A stretch of 64,000 nucleotides of DNA from JAPPLB01 sp965218555 (GTDB lineage Bacteria > Acidobacteriota > Terriglobia > Bryobacterales > UBA6623): NCBI GenBank assembly GCA_965218555.1, contig OZ244625.1, forward strand, positions 3,348,001 through 3,412,000, written 5' to 3'. The position numbers and the translations under genes are program-made. Numbering within the stretch: the first letter of the stretch is position 1; each line of letters begins with the position of its first letter. The notes under the pieces are model-generated. The model saw nothing but the letters and a program-made list of their open reading frames with translations. It was not told the DNA's origin and ran no database searches. Shown piece after piece: positions 1-8,014 of this stretch.

Positions 1-70
1 ATTCCCGTCTGCTGTCGATAGAAGAACATCTACGACCAGCGCCGCTCGCCCCTCCCCCGAAGCACTGATT

Positions 71-259
71 ATGAAACCGATGCTCGATCCGAAACGCGAC
101 CTCGCGGGCGCAACGCCCGAGACGCTGGCGCGTGCTCTCCTGAGGCCCTTACGGACGCGCCGTAGAACTGAGCCCGTTATCGGCGATCAGGTCGCGGTAG
201 AGAAGCCGCCGTCCGATCAACCGAGCGACCGTATCCCGCATCTGCTCAAGCGTTCCTAG
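71..259 (+). CDS. possible small protein antisense to the transposase 3' end
   Basis: A 62-residue frame starts at ATG 71 and overlaps the last 111 bases of the transposase on the opposite strand. Its first 26 codons lie outside the transposase and read like real protein, with a DPKRDLAGATPE segment followed by a leucine- and alanine-rich helix. The rest could be a shadow of the conserved transposase C-terminus. I cannot assign a function and have only a vague recollection of similar short proteins near transposases. Low confidence. Confidence 0.25.
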   Translation: MKPMLDPKRDLAGATPETLARALLRPLRTRRRTEPVIGDQVAVEKPPSDQPSDRIPHLLKRS

Positions 260-1123
260 ATCGCGGACGTTGTGCCGTCCTGCGAACTCGTTCACGTACC
301 GCTGTAGGTGCTTCGGGGAGAGCTTGTGGAAGGTCCCCTTATGAGCGCGCTTGAGCATCGACCAAAAGCTCTCGATGCCGTTGGTATGAGCGTCGCCTTT
401 GACGAATTCCGAGAGCGAGTGCTTGACCGTATCGTGGTTCGGTAGACCCGCGTAGGCGGTCGCATCGTCGGTATAGACCTTAGCTCCCGGCTGTACGTGA
501 GCCTGAACGAATCCCTGTAGGGTCTGGGCGTCCGTAGTCTCGACGACCTTAGCGCGGACTTGCTTCGTAGCGCGGTCCTTCACGCCCGCGACGGCTACCT
601 TGTCCACTGGCCCGCGTCCGGTAAGCCCCTTCCTCTTGGTGTTGCTCATGTTCCTACGGCGGCCTCCGAAGTAGCTCTCGTCTACCTCGGCAGGACCGCT
701 GAACAGATCGGAGGTCTCATCGGACCATGCTTGCCGGATACGGTGCAGCATGAACCACGCGGTAGGCTGCGAGACGCCGATATCGCGCCGTAGCTTCATA
801 CTCGATACGCTCTTCAAGCTGGTCAGGCAGAGGTAGATCGCAATCGCCCACTTACGGAGAGGGACTTTCGAGTAGGCAATCGGTGTTCCGGTCCGCACGC
901 TAAAGTAGCTCCGGCAGTCCTTGCACCAGTACGGCATGGGCTTACGGCGGGGAACTTCGCTGGTCGCTACGGAGCCGCAATGACCGCAGCACCGCTCGCC
1001 CTTCCAGACGATATCCTCGAACCAGCTTTCCGCCGCTTCTTCGTCGGGGAATAGCGCCATGACCTCGAATAGATCAATGCCCTGACGGTAGCCTTTTCCG
1101 GGAGCCTTACGGGTCGTTTTCAT
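149..1123 (-). CDS. IS1595-family (ISXO2-like) transposase
   Basis: This 324-residue protein catalyses cut-and-paste movement of the element. A zinc-ribbon of the CxxC...CxxC type lies near residues 45-75 (CCGHCGS, then YWCKDC). A helix-turn-helix-like stretch follows, then an RNase-H-like DDE domain with VDESYFGG, YTDDATAY and the GIESFWSMLKR block typical of ISXO2-like enzymes. The frame is intact and full length for the family, so the copy may be active. A promoter-like TTGACA-17-GAGAAT sits just upstream, placing the likely transcript start at or next to the ATG; translation could be leaderless because no Shine-Dalgarno is visible. Confidence 0.93.
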   Translation of the reverse strand: MKTTRKAPGKGYRQGIDLFEVMALFPDEEAAESWFEDIVWKGERCCGHCGSVATSEVPRRKPMPYWCKDCRSYFSVRTGTPIAYSKVPLRKWAIAIYLCLTSLKSVSSMKLRRDIGVSQPTAWFMLHRIRQAWSDETSDLFSGPAEVDESYFGGRRRNMSNTKRKGLTGRGPVDKVAVAGVKDRATKQVRAKVVETTDAQTLQGFVQAHVQPGAKVYTDDATAYAGLPNHDTVKHSLSEFVKGDAHTNGIESFWSMLKRAHKGTFHKLSPKHLQRYVNEFAGRHNVRDLGTLEQMRDTVARLIGRRLLYRDLIADNGLSSTARP

Positions 1124-1129
1124 ACCCTT

Positions 1130-1158
1130 ATTCTCTCAAATCAGGGTACGTTTGTCAA
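1130..1158 (-). promoter_or_regulatory. promoter of the IS1595 transposase
   Basis: Read on the minus strand, TTGACA (1158-1153) is followed after exactly 17 bases by GAGAAT (1135-1130). The -35 is perfect and the -10 matches 4 of 6. It lies inside the IS terminus, 7 bases before the transposase ATG, so the transcript is probably leaderless or nearly so. Confidence 0.55.
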
Positions 1159-1175
1159 GTAATCTTTGTAATCCC

Positions 1176-1454
1176 CTATCGAAAGACAATGATGTCGCCG
1201 TGCTTCACGTCTTGATAAGGGAGCAACCTTCCCAGGACGTTATCGGACGGAGCATAGGCGAGCTTGTCGACCCAGAGGTGGTCGCCGATAAGAAGAGTGT
1301 TCTCCATCGAGGGCGTCGGGATGACGTAGCCCTGCACGATGCACGTCGACACGAACAGGTAGACGACCAGCACCGTGGCCCACTCCGCGATGACGCGCCT
1401 CCAACTCTCGCGGGAGGGCTCTCGGTCAGGTTGTTGCCTTCGCCTCCGGTTCAT
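1176..1454 (-). pseudogene. lepB: signal peptidase I, 5' fragment cut by IS1595
   Basis: Type I signal peptidase cleaves leader peptides from exported proteins at the outer face of the inner membrane. The fragment (92 residues) starts at ATG 1454 behind an AAGGGAAGAG ribosome site. It contains the N-terminal membrane helix and the catalytic-serine motif TPSMENTL, and ends at HGDIIVFR where the family normally continues toward the catalytic lysine (RVIGLPGD-type block). The reading frame hits a stop in the first bases of the IS, so the lysine and the rest of the periplasmic domain are missing. The downstream half should lie beyond the left edge of the window. It follows feoAB on the same strand. 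A second lepB is expected elsewhere, since this activity is normally essential. Confidence 0.85.
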
Positions 1455-1513
1455 GTTCTCTTCCCTTTTGACGAGCGAGGTTCCGCGGCGGTAGCAGCGG
1501 GCGAGCCGCGACT

Positions 1514-3376
1514 TCACGACAAGATCTGATACGCGGCGAACGCGCAAACGTATCCCAGCGCGGTCATATAAGCAAACTGGATGATCGCCCATTTCCAGCC
1601 GCCCGTCTCCCGCCTCACCACGGCTACGGTCGACATGCATTGCATCGCGAACGCGAAGTAAATCAACAGGGCGATCGCGCCCGGCAGCGTCAGGTCCGAC
1701 TGCAGCGCGCTTTGCAGTTCCAGCGAGCCCTCGTCGGCCTCCATGCCGTAGATCGTTCCCAGCGTGCCGACGATCACCTCCCGAGCCGCGAGCGAAGTGA
1801 TCAGCCCGATTCCAATGCGCCAGTTGAACCCGAGGGGTTCGATGATCGGCTCCATCGTGCGGCCGATCGTGCCCGCCACGCTATCGGCGATCTCCGGCGG
1901 CTCACCGTTCTGCAAAGGCACGCTCGCCAGAAACCACAGTACGATCGTCGTGGCCATGATCACCGTGCCGGCGCGCCGCAGGAAGATCTTTGCACGGTCG
2001 AGTAACCGCAGCCCGATCGACCGCAGCGTCGGCATGCGGTAGGAGGGGATCTCAAGCAGGAACGGCGTCCGCGCGCTCTTGAGCACCGAAGACTTCAATA
2101 CCGCCGCCGTCAACACTGCTGCCACGAAGCCCAGCAAGTAGAGGCCGATCATCGTGGCCGTCCTCGCGAACACGGGCTCCTCCGGAATGAACGCGGCGAT
2201 CACCAGCGTGTAAACCGGCAGCCGCGCCGAGCAGGTCATGAACGGCGCAATCAGGATTGTCGCCATGCGGTCGCGCTTATTCGCAATCGTCCGCGTGGAG
2301 AGAATCGCCGGGATCGCGCAGGCGTACGCCGAGATCAAGGGGATGAACGATTTACCTTCCAGACCCACTTTCGCCATGGTGCGGTCGGCAATCAACGCTG
2401 CCCGCGCCATGTATCCCGAGTCCTCCAGCACGCCGATAAAGATGAACAACAACAGAATCTGAGGCAGGAAAACGACCACCGACCCCACCCCGCCCCAAAT
2501 GCCTTCGATCAAGAGCGACCGGAACCACGATTCCGGCAATGCGGATTGAATCCAGCCGCCCGACGCTGCGACCATCATCTCGACACCGTCCATCAGCGGC
2601 ACCGCCGCCTGGAAGATGGTCTGAAAAACCGCCAACACAACCATCGCGAAGATCAACGGCCCAGCGACCGGATGCAGGAACACGCCATCGAGCCGCCGCG
2701 TCCAACTCGAGGGCAGCGGAGCGCGGTAGCGGGCCCGCTCACCCACCTCCGCCGACCATTGCCGGCAACTGGGAACATTCGAGATGACCGGCAGTTCAAC
2801 CGGCCGCGGCACGCCAAGCGCGCCCTGAAGAAACTCCCCGACGGCCGGCAGGCCTTCGCCGGTGCGTGCGCTGACCAGAGCAACGGGTGTCCCCACTTGC
2901 TCGGCCAAGGCGTCGACATCCACCATCCCGCCCCGCCGCTTGAGGTCGTCCGCCATGTTGAGTACGACCAACGTCGGTAGCCCCAAGCTCAAGATCGGCG
3001 CCGCCAGCGTAAGCTGCCGCCCCAGGTTCGTAACGTCGACGATCAGGACGACCGCGTCCGGCCTGGGGACATCGGCCATCTTGCCGCGCAGTAAATCATG
3101 CGTGACCTGCTCGTCTTCCGTACGCGGCTCGAGACTGTACACACCGGGCAGATCGACAAGCAGAACATCCTGACCTTGCAGCTTCGTCCGGCCGAGTCGC
3201 TTCTCGACCGTCACTCCGGGGTAGTTGGCCACCTTCTGCCGCAGCCCCGTCAAGCGATTGAAGAGAGTCGACTTCCCGGAGTTCGGCGGCCCCACCAGCG
3301 CGACCGTCCGAGCGGCACTCGATGTCCCTGGGGCACGCGCGGCAACGACAGTAGAACTCGAGGGCACGGTGCTCAT
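1514..3376 (-). CDS. feoB: ferrous iron transport protein B
   Basis: FeoB is the inner-membrane Fe(II) permease with an N-terminal GTPase. The 620-residue protein shows the G-protein motifs GPPNSGKST (residues 29-36 region), GVTVE, DLPG (75-78), NMAD (140-143) and SARTG. After about residue 230 come the gate and core membrane regions, including the conserved cysteine segment ISAYACAIPAILSTRTI and the second gate. It is somewhat shorter than the roughly 700-770 residues of enterobacterial FeoB, mainly in the linker after the G domain. Its ATG overlaps the feoA stop by four bases (ATGA), so the two are translationally coupled. The lepB remnant follows 59 bases downstream. Confidence 0.96.
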   Translation of the reverse strand: MSTVPSSSTVVAARAPGTSSAARTVALVGPPNSGKSTLFNRLTGLRQKVANYPGVTVEKRLGRTKLQGQDVLLVDLPGVYSLEPRTEDEQVTHDLLRGKMADVPRPDAVVLIVDVTNLGRQLTLAAPILSLGLPTLVVLNMADDLKRRGGMVDVDALAEQVGTPVALVSARTGEGLPAVGEFLQGALGVPRPVELPVISNVPSCRQWSAEVGERARYRAPLPSSWTRRLDGVFLHPVAGPLIFAMVVLAVFQTIFQAAVPLMDGVEMMVAASGGWIQSALPESWFRSLLIEGIWGGVGSVVVFLPQILLLFIFIGVLEDSGYMARAALIADRTMAKVGLEGKSFIPLISAYACAIPAILSTRTIANKRDRMATILIAPFMTCSARLPVYTLVIAAFIPEEPVFARTATMIGLYLLGFVAAVLTAAVLKSSVLKSARTPFLLEIPSYRMPTLRSIGLRLLDRAKIFLRRAGTVIMATTIVLWFLASVPLQNGEPPEIADSVAGTIGRTMEPIIEPLGFNWRIGIGLITSLAAREVIVGTLGTIYGMEADEGSLELQSALQSDLTLPGAIALLIYFAFAMQCMSTVAVVRRETGGWKWAIIQFAYMTALGYVCAFAAYQILS

Positions 3377-3633
3377 CCGCCTGGGATCTCAGTAGTCGCT
3401 CTAACTATCAACCGCGCCGCCGTCTCGCGTCGCAAGGCCACTTCCGAACCGTCGACGCGGAAAACGCGCGGGTCGCCGAAGGGAGAAGACCGGGCCGCGA
3501 CGATCCGCGTCCCTGGTAAAAACCCCAACTCCATCAGCCGCCGGGCATCCGGATCCGGCAGATCGATCCGGTCCAGACAGGCTTCCTCTCCCTCACGGAG
3601 CTCAGCGAGTGTGGCGGGGCTGTTCCGTGTCAC
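3373..3633 (-). CDS. feoA: ferrous iron transport protein A
   Basis: FeoA is a small SH3-like cytoplasmic partner of FeoB. This 86-residue protein has the family pattern of an LxELREGEEA start, then RRLMELGFLPGTRI and a C-terminal VALRRETAARLIV strand. It is the first gene of a feoA-feoB pair sharing an ATGA overlap. Iron-dependent regulation is likely from the pathway, but I see no clear Fur or DtxR box in the short upstream region. Confidence 0.94.
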   Translation of the reverse strand: MTRNSPATLAELREGEEACLDRIDLPDPDARRLMELGFLPGTRIVAARSSPFGDPRVFRVDGSEVALRRETAARLIVRATTEIPGG

Positions 3634-4019
3634 GTGCCGGGAGAGAGTGGACTACTTGAAACACAGTTGCAAAGGGCCTTAGTATCCTTCGCACGAACCC
3701 GCCATGTCAAGAGAGGACACCGGGATGGTGCCGAACTACAAACCCGTATCGCAGCCTCCGCTCGGAGGTCCGCGGCCTTTCACGATCCACTCCATCAGCC
3801 AGCAACCAGCAGTCGGCGGTCTGCGGGCCGACGACGTTCAACGTGCTCTCCGACACGTACTCGTCCATGCTGAAACCACCTTCGTTTGACAGAGTTTTCA
3901 CCGCGTTGCTAGTATCACTTCCATATTCAGGCGGCTTTTCGAGGAACGCATGAACGCTCGCCTGACCGTGAACCAACCATCCGCTTTCTGTTTCTCCCGA
4001 CCTCTCATCAGGCGCAGTT
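3634..4019. other. divergent intergenic region, no convincing gene
   Basis: This 386-base stretch lies between feoA (leftward) and the TPR-like gene (rightward). It holds the promoter at 3886-3915. A 25-codon frame opens at ATG 3950 behind GAGGAACGC and ends at TAA 4025-4027, overlapping the GTG start at 4020; it could be a coupling leader peptide. Other open frames here have no recognisable protein character. Confidence 0.5.
3886..3915 (+). promoter_or_regulatory. sigma70-type promoter for the 4020 operon
   Basis: TTGACA at 3886-3891 is followed by an 18-base spacer and TAGTAT at 3910-3915. The -35 is perfect and the -10 matches 4 of 6. It would start a transcript near 3922, giving a leader of about 100 bases before the GTG at 4020. 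Confidence 0.5.
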
Positions 4020-4778
4020 GTGGCTAAGCTTACTCGCAAGCAACTCAAGCAAGACCGGTTCGTCAAAGAAGTCAGCGAAGCCGTCGGCCTGTTTGCGACA
4101 CACCGCAGGCTGATCATCGGCGTCGCAGTGACGGTAGCCGTGTTGGCTGTTGCCGGCGTCGGATTCTATCGCTATCAGCAGGAGGTCGCTAATGAAGCAA
4201 GGCTCGCCTTGCAGGAAGCGATGAGCAGCTACTACGGTGATACCTCCCCCGATACGGACCAGGAGAGCTTCACCTTCGAGACAACCATCGATAAAGAGCA
4301 GAAGATCAAAGAGTCGCTCAACAAGGTTGCTCAGGACTATGCCAGCCGGTTGGAGGGCAAGGTCGCCCGGCTGCACCTCGCGCTCTATGAAGTGGCTGAA
4401 GGCGATCCGAAAGAGGGTAAGACGATGCTTGCGGGGTTCCTCGATCATCCTGACGACGAAGTCGCCGCCCTGGCCCGCAAGGCTCTCGCCGATCAGCTTC
4501 AACGAGAAGGCCAAAGCGAAGAAGCGCTCAAGCACTACGAACACCTTGTGGAGAATCCCACCGAGATGTTGCCCAAGGAGCGAATCGAGCTTTTTGGCCT
4601 CTATGATGCGCTGCTGGCCACCGACGAACAGAAGGCTCTGGAACTCGTCAAGTCTATCGAGGAGCGTGATGGGGCCGGCCGCGAGATGGCGGCCCGCCTT
4701 CGCGCTGGTTTGGAAAGCCGTCTTGGCGTGATGCCGGCCTCGACGACGCCCCCGTCGGCCCCGCCCCCCCAGTCATAG
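4020..4778 (+). CDS. membrane-anchored tetratricopeptide-like protein (YfgM type)
   Basis: A 252-residue protein with a basic cytoplasmic N-terminus, one membrane helix at about residues 31-50 and an extracytoplasmic helical domain. The repeated Ala/Leu/Tyr pattern, such as HYEHLVENPTEMLPKE, suggests tetratricopeptide-like pairs. This layout matches the YfgM-like family, which attaches to the Sec translocon and periplasmic chaperones; function here is inferred from architecture only. The tail is rich in Pro, Ser and Thr. GTG at 4020 is the chosen start because MAKLTRKQLKQDRF is the usual N-terminus type. The dGTPase gene starts 16 bases after its stop, so the two probably form an operon. Confidence 0.7.
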   Translation: MAKLTRKQLKQDRFVKEVSEAVGLFATHRRLIIGVAVTVAVLAVAGVGFYRYQQEVANEARLALQEAMSSYYGDTSPDTDQESFTFETTIDKEQKIKESLNKVAQDYASRLEGKVARLHLALYEVAEGDPKEGKTMLAGFLDHPDDEVAALARKALADQLQREGQSEEALKHYEHLVENPTEMLPKERIELFGLYDALLATDEQKALELVKSIEERDGAGREMAARLRAGLESRLGVMPASTTPPSAPPPQS

Positions 4779-4794
4779 CCCTCTCGGATCACGC

Positions 4795-5913
4795 ATGCTC
4801 GCACGCTTGCGGTTTCCGAACGAGCGCAGCCTCGGACGGCGTTTTCCGGAGGCACCGCACCCTTATCGCAGCGATTACCAGCGTGACCGCGACCGTGTCC
4901 TCCATTCACGGGCCTTCCGACGGCTGCAGTACAAAACCCAAGTCTTCACGGCTCCGAACTCTGATCATCTGCGCAACCGCCTGACGCACACGATCGAGGT
5001 TTCACAGATCACCCGTACCGTCGCCAAGACTCTGGAGCTGCATGAAGAGCTCGTCGAGGCCCTGGCGCTGACCCACGATATCGGGCATCCTCCGTTCGGT
5101 CACACTGGCGAATCCATCCTTGATTTCCAGATGCGAAAATACGGCGCCCGATTCGACCACAACTTGCACGCGCTGCGCATTGTCGAGCGATTCGAGCATC
5201 GCTATGCCGCCTTCTGGGGTTTGAACCTGACCTTCGAAGTCCGCGAAGGCATCGTCAAGCACTCTTCCGACTACTCGGCCAACGAATATCCCGATCTCGC
5301 CGAGTACCTTCTGGATCAGCAGCCGCCGCTCGAAGCCCAACTTCTCGACCCGGCGGATGAGATCACTTACAACTGCGCCGATCTCGACGACGCCATCGAT
5401 GCCGGTCTTCTCAACACCGACCAGGTACGTGAGCAGGTCACCTTCTTTGGTCGATGCCTCACGCGAGCCGAAAGCACCTTCCCCGACGCCGCCCCGAAGA
5501 TTGTCTTCCACGAAGCGCTCCGCGCTCTTTACAACGCCTTCGTCGAGGGCTTGATCGAGGGAACCCGCGATGCCGCCGGGCGTTCCGGTGTCGAATCTGC
5601 TGATGACGTCAGATGCTGTCCGCATCGACTGGCCAGTCTGGACCCCGAACTGACCGAAGCCTCTCAACAATTGCGCGCCGTCCTCTTGCGAGACGTATAC
5701 CGCTCACCACGCCTCGCGGCTGAGCAGACGAACACCAGCGAAAAGCTCTCCCGGCTGTTCGAGTTCTTCATGCAAAATCCCGCGGCGTTGCCGCGCGCCT
5801 ATCGCGCGCAGGCTGAGGAAGAGCCGCTGCATCGCGTTGTCTGCGACTATCTCGCGGGCATGACCGACACCTTTCTTCTCAAAACCCATGAACAGCTCAT
5901 GGTGACGCCTTAA
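4795..5913 (+). CDS. dgt: dGTP triphosphohydrolase-like HD protein
   Basis: These enzymes hydrolyse dNTPs, classically dGTP, to the nucleoside and tripolyphosphate and help control the dNTP pool. The 372-residue protein has the HD-domain metal ligands in order: His 65 in RLTHTIEV, His94-Asp95 in LTHDIGHPPFGHTGE, and a downstream Asp in ADEITYNCADLDD. The start RDYxRDRDRVLHSRAFRRLQYKTQVF-type block is diagnostic of the dGTPase-like subfamily. Length fits the shorter dGTPase-like type 2 proteins. It lies between the TPR-like gene and the HIT-like gene on the same strand. Confidence 0.92.
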   Translation: MLARLRFPNERSLGRRFPEAPHPYRSDYQRDRDRVLHSRAFRRLQYKTQVFTAPNSDHLRNRLTHTIEVSQITRTVAKTLELHEELVEALALTHDIGHPPFGHTGESILDFQMRKYGARFDHNLHALRIVERFEHRYAAFWGLNLTFEVREGIVKHSSDYSANEYPDLAEYLLDQQPPLEAQLLDPADEITYNCADLDDAIDAGLLNTDQVREQVTFFGRCLTRAESTFPDAAPKIVFHEALRALYNAFVEGLIEGTRDAAGRSGVESADDVRCCPHRLASLDPELTEASQQLRAVLLRDVYRSPRLAAEQTNTSEKLSRLFEFFMQNPAALPRAYRAQAEEEPLHRVVCDYLAGMTDTFLLKTHEQLMVTP

Positions 5914-5954
5914 AGCGCCTTCCCGCTGCAATCGACGCAAGCTATCCTGGAACA

Positions 5955-6506
5955 GTGAGGCGTGGTCTGGTCCTGCTCGCCGTACTGATCCTCGGGTCCT
6001 ACGTGGTCGTCGGCATCCCGCCGGTCGTAAGCTGCCCGTGCGATCACGCCCGGCCCGAGACACTTGCCGGTCGGGTCTGCGGGCTTTGCCGCACCGCCGA
6101 GGAGCAGGACGCCGAGTTCTACTTTCTCAAAGACATCAACCCGCACAAGCCCAACCGCTACCTCGCGCTTCCTAAAGCTCATAGCCGAGACCTCCAAGGT
6201 CCCTCGTCGCTATCGGACGACGAACGCACCCGCTACTGGCGGGCCACCATCAAGAAGGCCAAGGAACTTTACCCCGGCCGATGGGGACTTGCCGCCAACG
6301 GACACTTCTTCCGAACCCAGTGCCATGCCCACATCCACATCGGACCCCTCAGCAGAATCCGCGAGCACCCGGACGGACAGCTTATTGACAAGCCCGCCGA
6401 CTTCCCCAACGTCGGCCTGGAGCAAGGCATCTGGGTCCACCCCTTGGACGGCCGTTATTGCGTCCACCTCGACCGTGACCTCGCCGAAGTCGTCCTCGTC
6501 CGATAA
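5955..6506 (+). CDS. membrane-anchored HIT-like protein
   Basis: A 183-residue protein with an N-terminal hydrophobic helix (residues 3-20) and then cysteine pairs CPC (27-29) and CGLC (42-45). A histidine-triad motif CHAHIHIGPL carries His 124, 126 and 128. HIT proteins bind or hydrolyse nucleotides; some anchored relatives resemble CDP-diacylglycerol pyrophosphatase, but I cannot fix the substrate. The start is GTG at 5955, 41 bases after the dGTPase stop. The adjacency of two nucleotide-hydrolase-type proteins is suggestive but not proof of a shared role. Confidence 0.6.
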   Translation: MRRGLVLLAVLILGSYVVVGIPPVVSCPCDHARPETLAGRVCGLCRTAEEQDAEFYFLKDINPHKPNRYLALPKAHSRDLQGPSSLSDDERTRYWRATIKKAKELYPGRWGLAANGHFFRTQCHAHIHIGPLSRIREHPDGQLIDKPADFPNVGLEQGIWVHPLDGRYCVHLDRDLAEVVLVR

Positions 6507-6765
6507 AGCAACCCCACCGTGGCGCAAACCGGCAAGCTTCGCGGGGCGCGCCAGAAGCCCAGTCAACTAACCTTGGCGGCCCTTGCGTCTTGGGCGAGAG
6601 ATCCTACTCTTCAAGAGAGAGGCGAGAAAATGCACCAACCCGACAAAAGCCGCCAGATATCGTCACCCCCGGCCGCTCCGAACCCGCTGGAGCAAAGCGC
6701 CCAGATAGCGCTATACTGACCCTTTTTGCAAAAGACAAGTTCGTGGGTCCGCAGAGTCCGCTCCC

Positions 6766-7890
6766 GTGGCCGTTTCGGCTCTTCAGTTCGGTAATCCGCC
6801 GTTCAGCAAAAAGCGCTTGCGACGCCGAGTTGATCGTGGTGAACTGAACCAGACGAACCTTCGTCAACAAATGCTGAAAGCAGTAAAACGAAAGGCAGGA
6901 TCAGCGAACCGCCGGCTGCGCGAGCTGCGCATGATCGCGCGCGGTCTCAGTGACACGGACCACCCGGTTCTGGCTCATTTGATCCCGATCCGTCGCTGCA
7001 ACCTCTCCTGCACCTACTGCAACGAGTTTGACAACTTCTCCGCTCCGGTTCCGATCGATGAGCTTCGTCGCCGTGTCGACCACTTGGCGCGGCTGCGATT
7101 GAGCATCTTGACGATCAGTGGCGGTGAGCCGCTCATGCACCCGGACCTGGATGATCTGATCCGTCACACTCGGAAGCACGGCATCATCGCCAGCCTGATC
7201 ACTAATGGCTATCTGCTTACCGCCGACCGCATCGAACGGCTCAACGAAGCCGGACTTGAATATCTGCAGATCAGCATCGACAACGTTCAGCCCGACGACA
7301 CCTCGAAGAAGAGCCTCAAAGTGCTCGACAAAAAGCTGGAGCTACTCGCTCAGCACGCTGCTTTCGATGTCAACATCAATTCGGTGATCGGAGGCGGGAT
7401 CGCAAATCCGCAAGACGCCTACCGCATCTCGTTCCGAGCTCATGAGTTGGGGTTCACGAGCACTATCGGCATTATCCACGACGGCTCTGGTCAGCTCCAC
7501 GCACTCAGCGAGGTCGAGCGCAGCGTGGTCAACAAGATCAAGGCCCTTGGGAAGCGCTCTTACAGTCGGATCGACGGCTTCCAAAACAACATCGCCGCCG
7601 GGAAGATGAACGATTGGCGTTGTCGAGCCGGAGGCCGATACCTCTATATCTGTGAGGACGGCCTCGTCCACTATTGCTCGCAGCAACGCGGTTACCCTGC
7701 CATTCCGATCTCCGAGTACACGGTCGAGCACATCCGCGAGGCCTACCTCACCGAAAAACCCTGCGCACCCGGTTGCACAATCTCCTGCGTGCACAAGGTC
7801 TCGGTTTTCGATTCCTGGCGTGACCCTCAGACCATCAAGCAGCCGGCTCTTGAAGCCGAGCCCCTCGTTCACGCCGCCACCGCCGACTAG
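6766..7890 (+). CDS. radical SAM protein with C-terminal SPASM-like cysteines
   Basis: A 374-residue protein. The radical-SAM iron-sulfur motif is Cys78-x3-Cys82-x2-Cys85 (CNLSCTYC), followed by ISGGEPL at 117-123, the SAM-binding loop. The C-terminal region has cysteines at about 286, 296, 304, 333, 337 and 341, the spacing style of a SPASM or twitch domain that binds auxiliary clusters. Such proteins often modify peptides or act in cofactor synthesis. No precursor peptide or transporter is recognised beside it, so the substrate is unknown. The GTG at 6766 gives an unusually basic 60-residue leader; ATG 6871 is an alternative start. A 259-base gap separates it from the HIT-like gene. Confidence 0.8.
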   Translation: MAVSALQFGNPPFSKKRLRRRVDRGELNQTNLRQQMLKAVKRKAGSANRRLRELRMIARGLSDTDHPVLAHLIPIRRCNLSCTYCNEFDNFSAPVPIDELRRRVDHLARLRLSILTISGGEPLMHPDLDDLIRHTRKHGIIASLITNGYLLTADRIERLNEAGLEYLQISIDNVQPDDTSKKSLKVLDKKLELLAQHAAFDVNINSVIGGGIANPQDAYRISFRAHELGFTSTIGIIHDGSGQLHALSEVERSVVNKIKALGKRSYSRIDGFQNNIAAGKMNDWRCRAGGRYLYICEDGLVHYCSQQRGYPAIPISEYTVEHIREAYLTEKPCAPGCTISCVHKVSVFDSWRDPQTIKQPALEAEPLVHAATAD

Positions 7891-8014
7891 CGCCGGGAAT
7901 GGATCGCCACGGCCGCGAAGCAATCAGACCGGCGTCGAGTTCTTCAAAGACGTACCGCAGGCTGGCCCGGTGGAGACGGCCTCCGGTTTCGTTGTTTCGA
8001 GATGCGGAGGGCCT

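Larger units (their letters stand above)
1..1176 (-). mobile_element. IS1595-family insertion sequence, one end only
   Basis: The element holds a DDE transposase and has inserted in lepB. Its upstream end can be placed at about 1176, where the lepB reading frame stops matching signal peptidase and a GGGGATTACAAAG terminus begins (read on the minus strand). No matching GGGGATT end and no copy of the neighbouring 8 bases TATCGAAA (1177-1184, the expected 8-bp target duplication for this family) is found in 1-148. The other terminus therefore lies before the window. The family is assigned from the transposase; the boundary is inferred. Confidence 0.7.
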
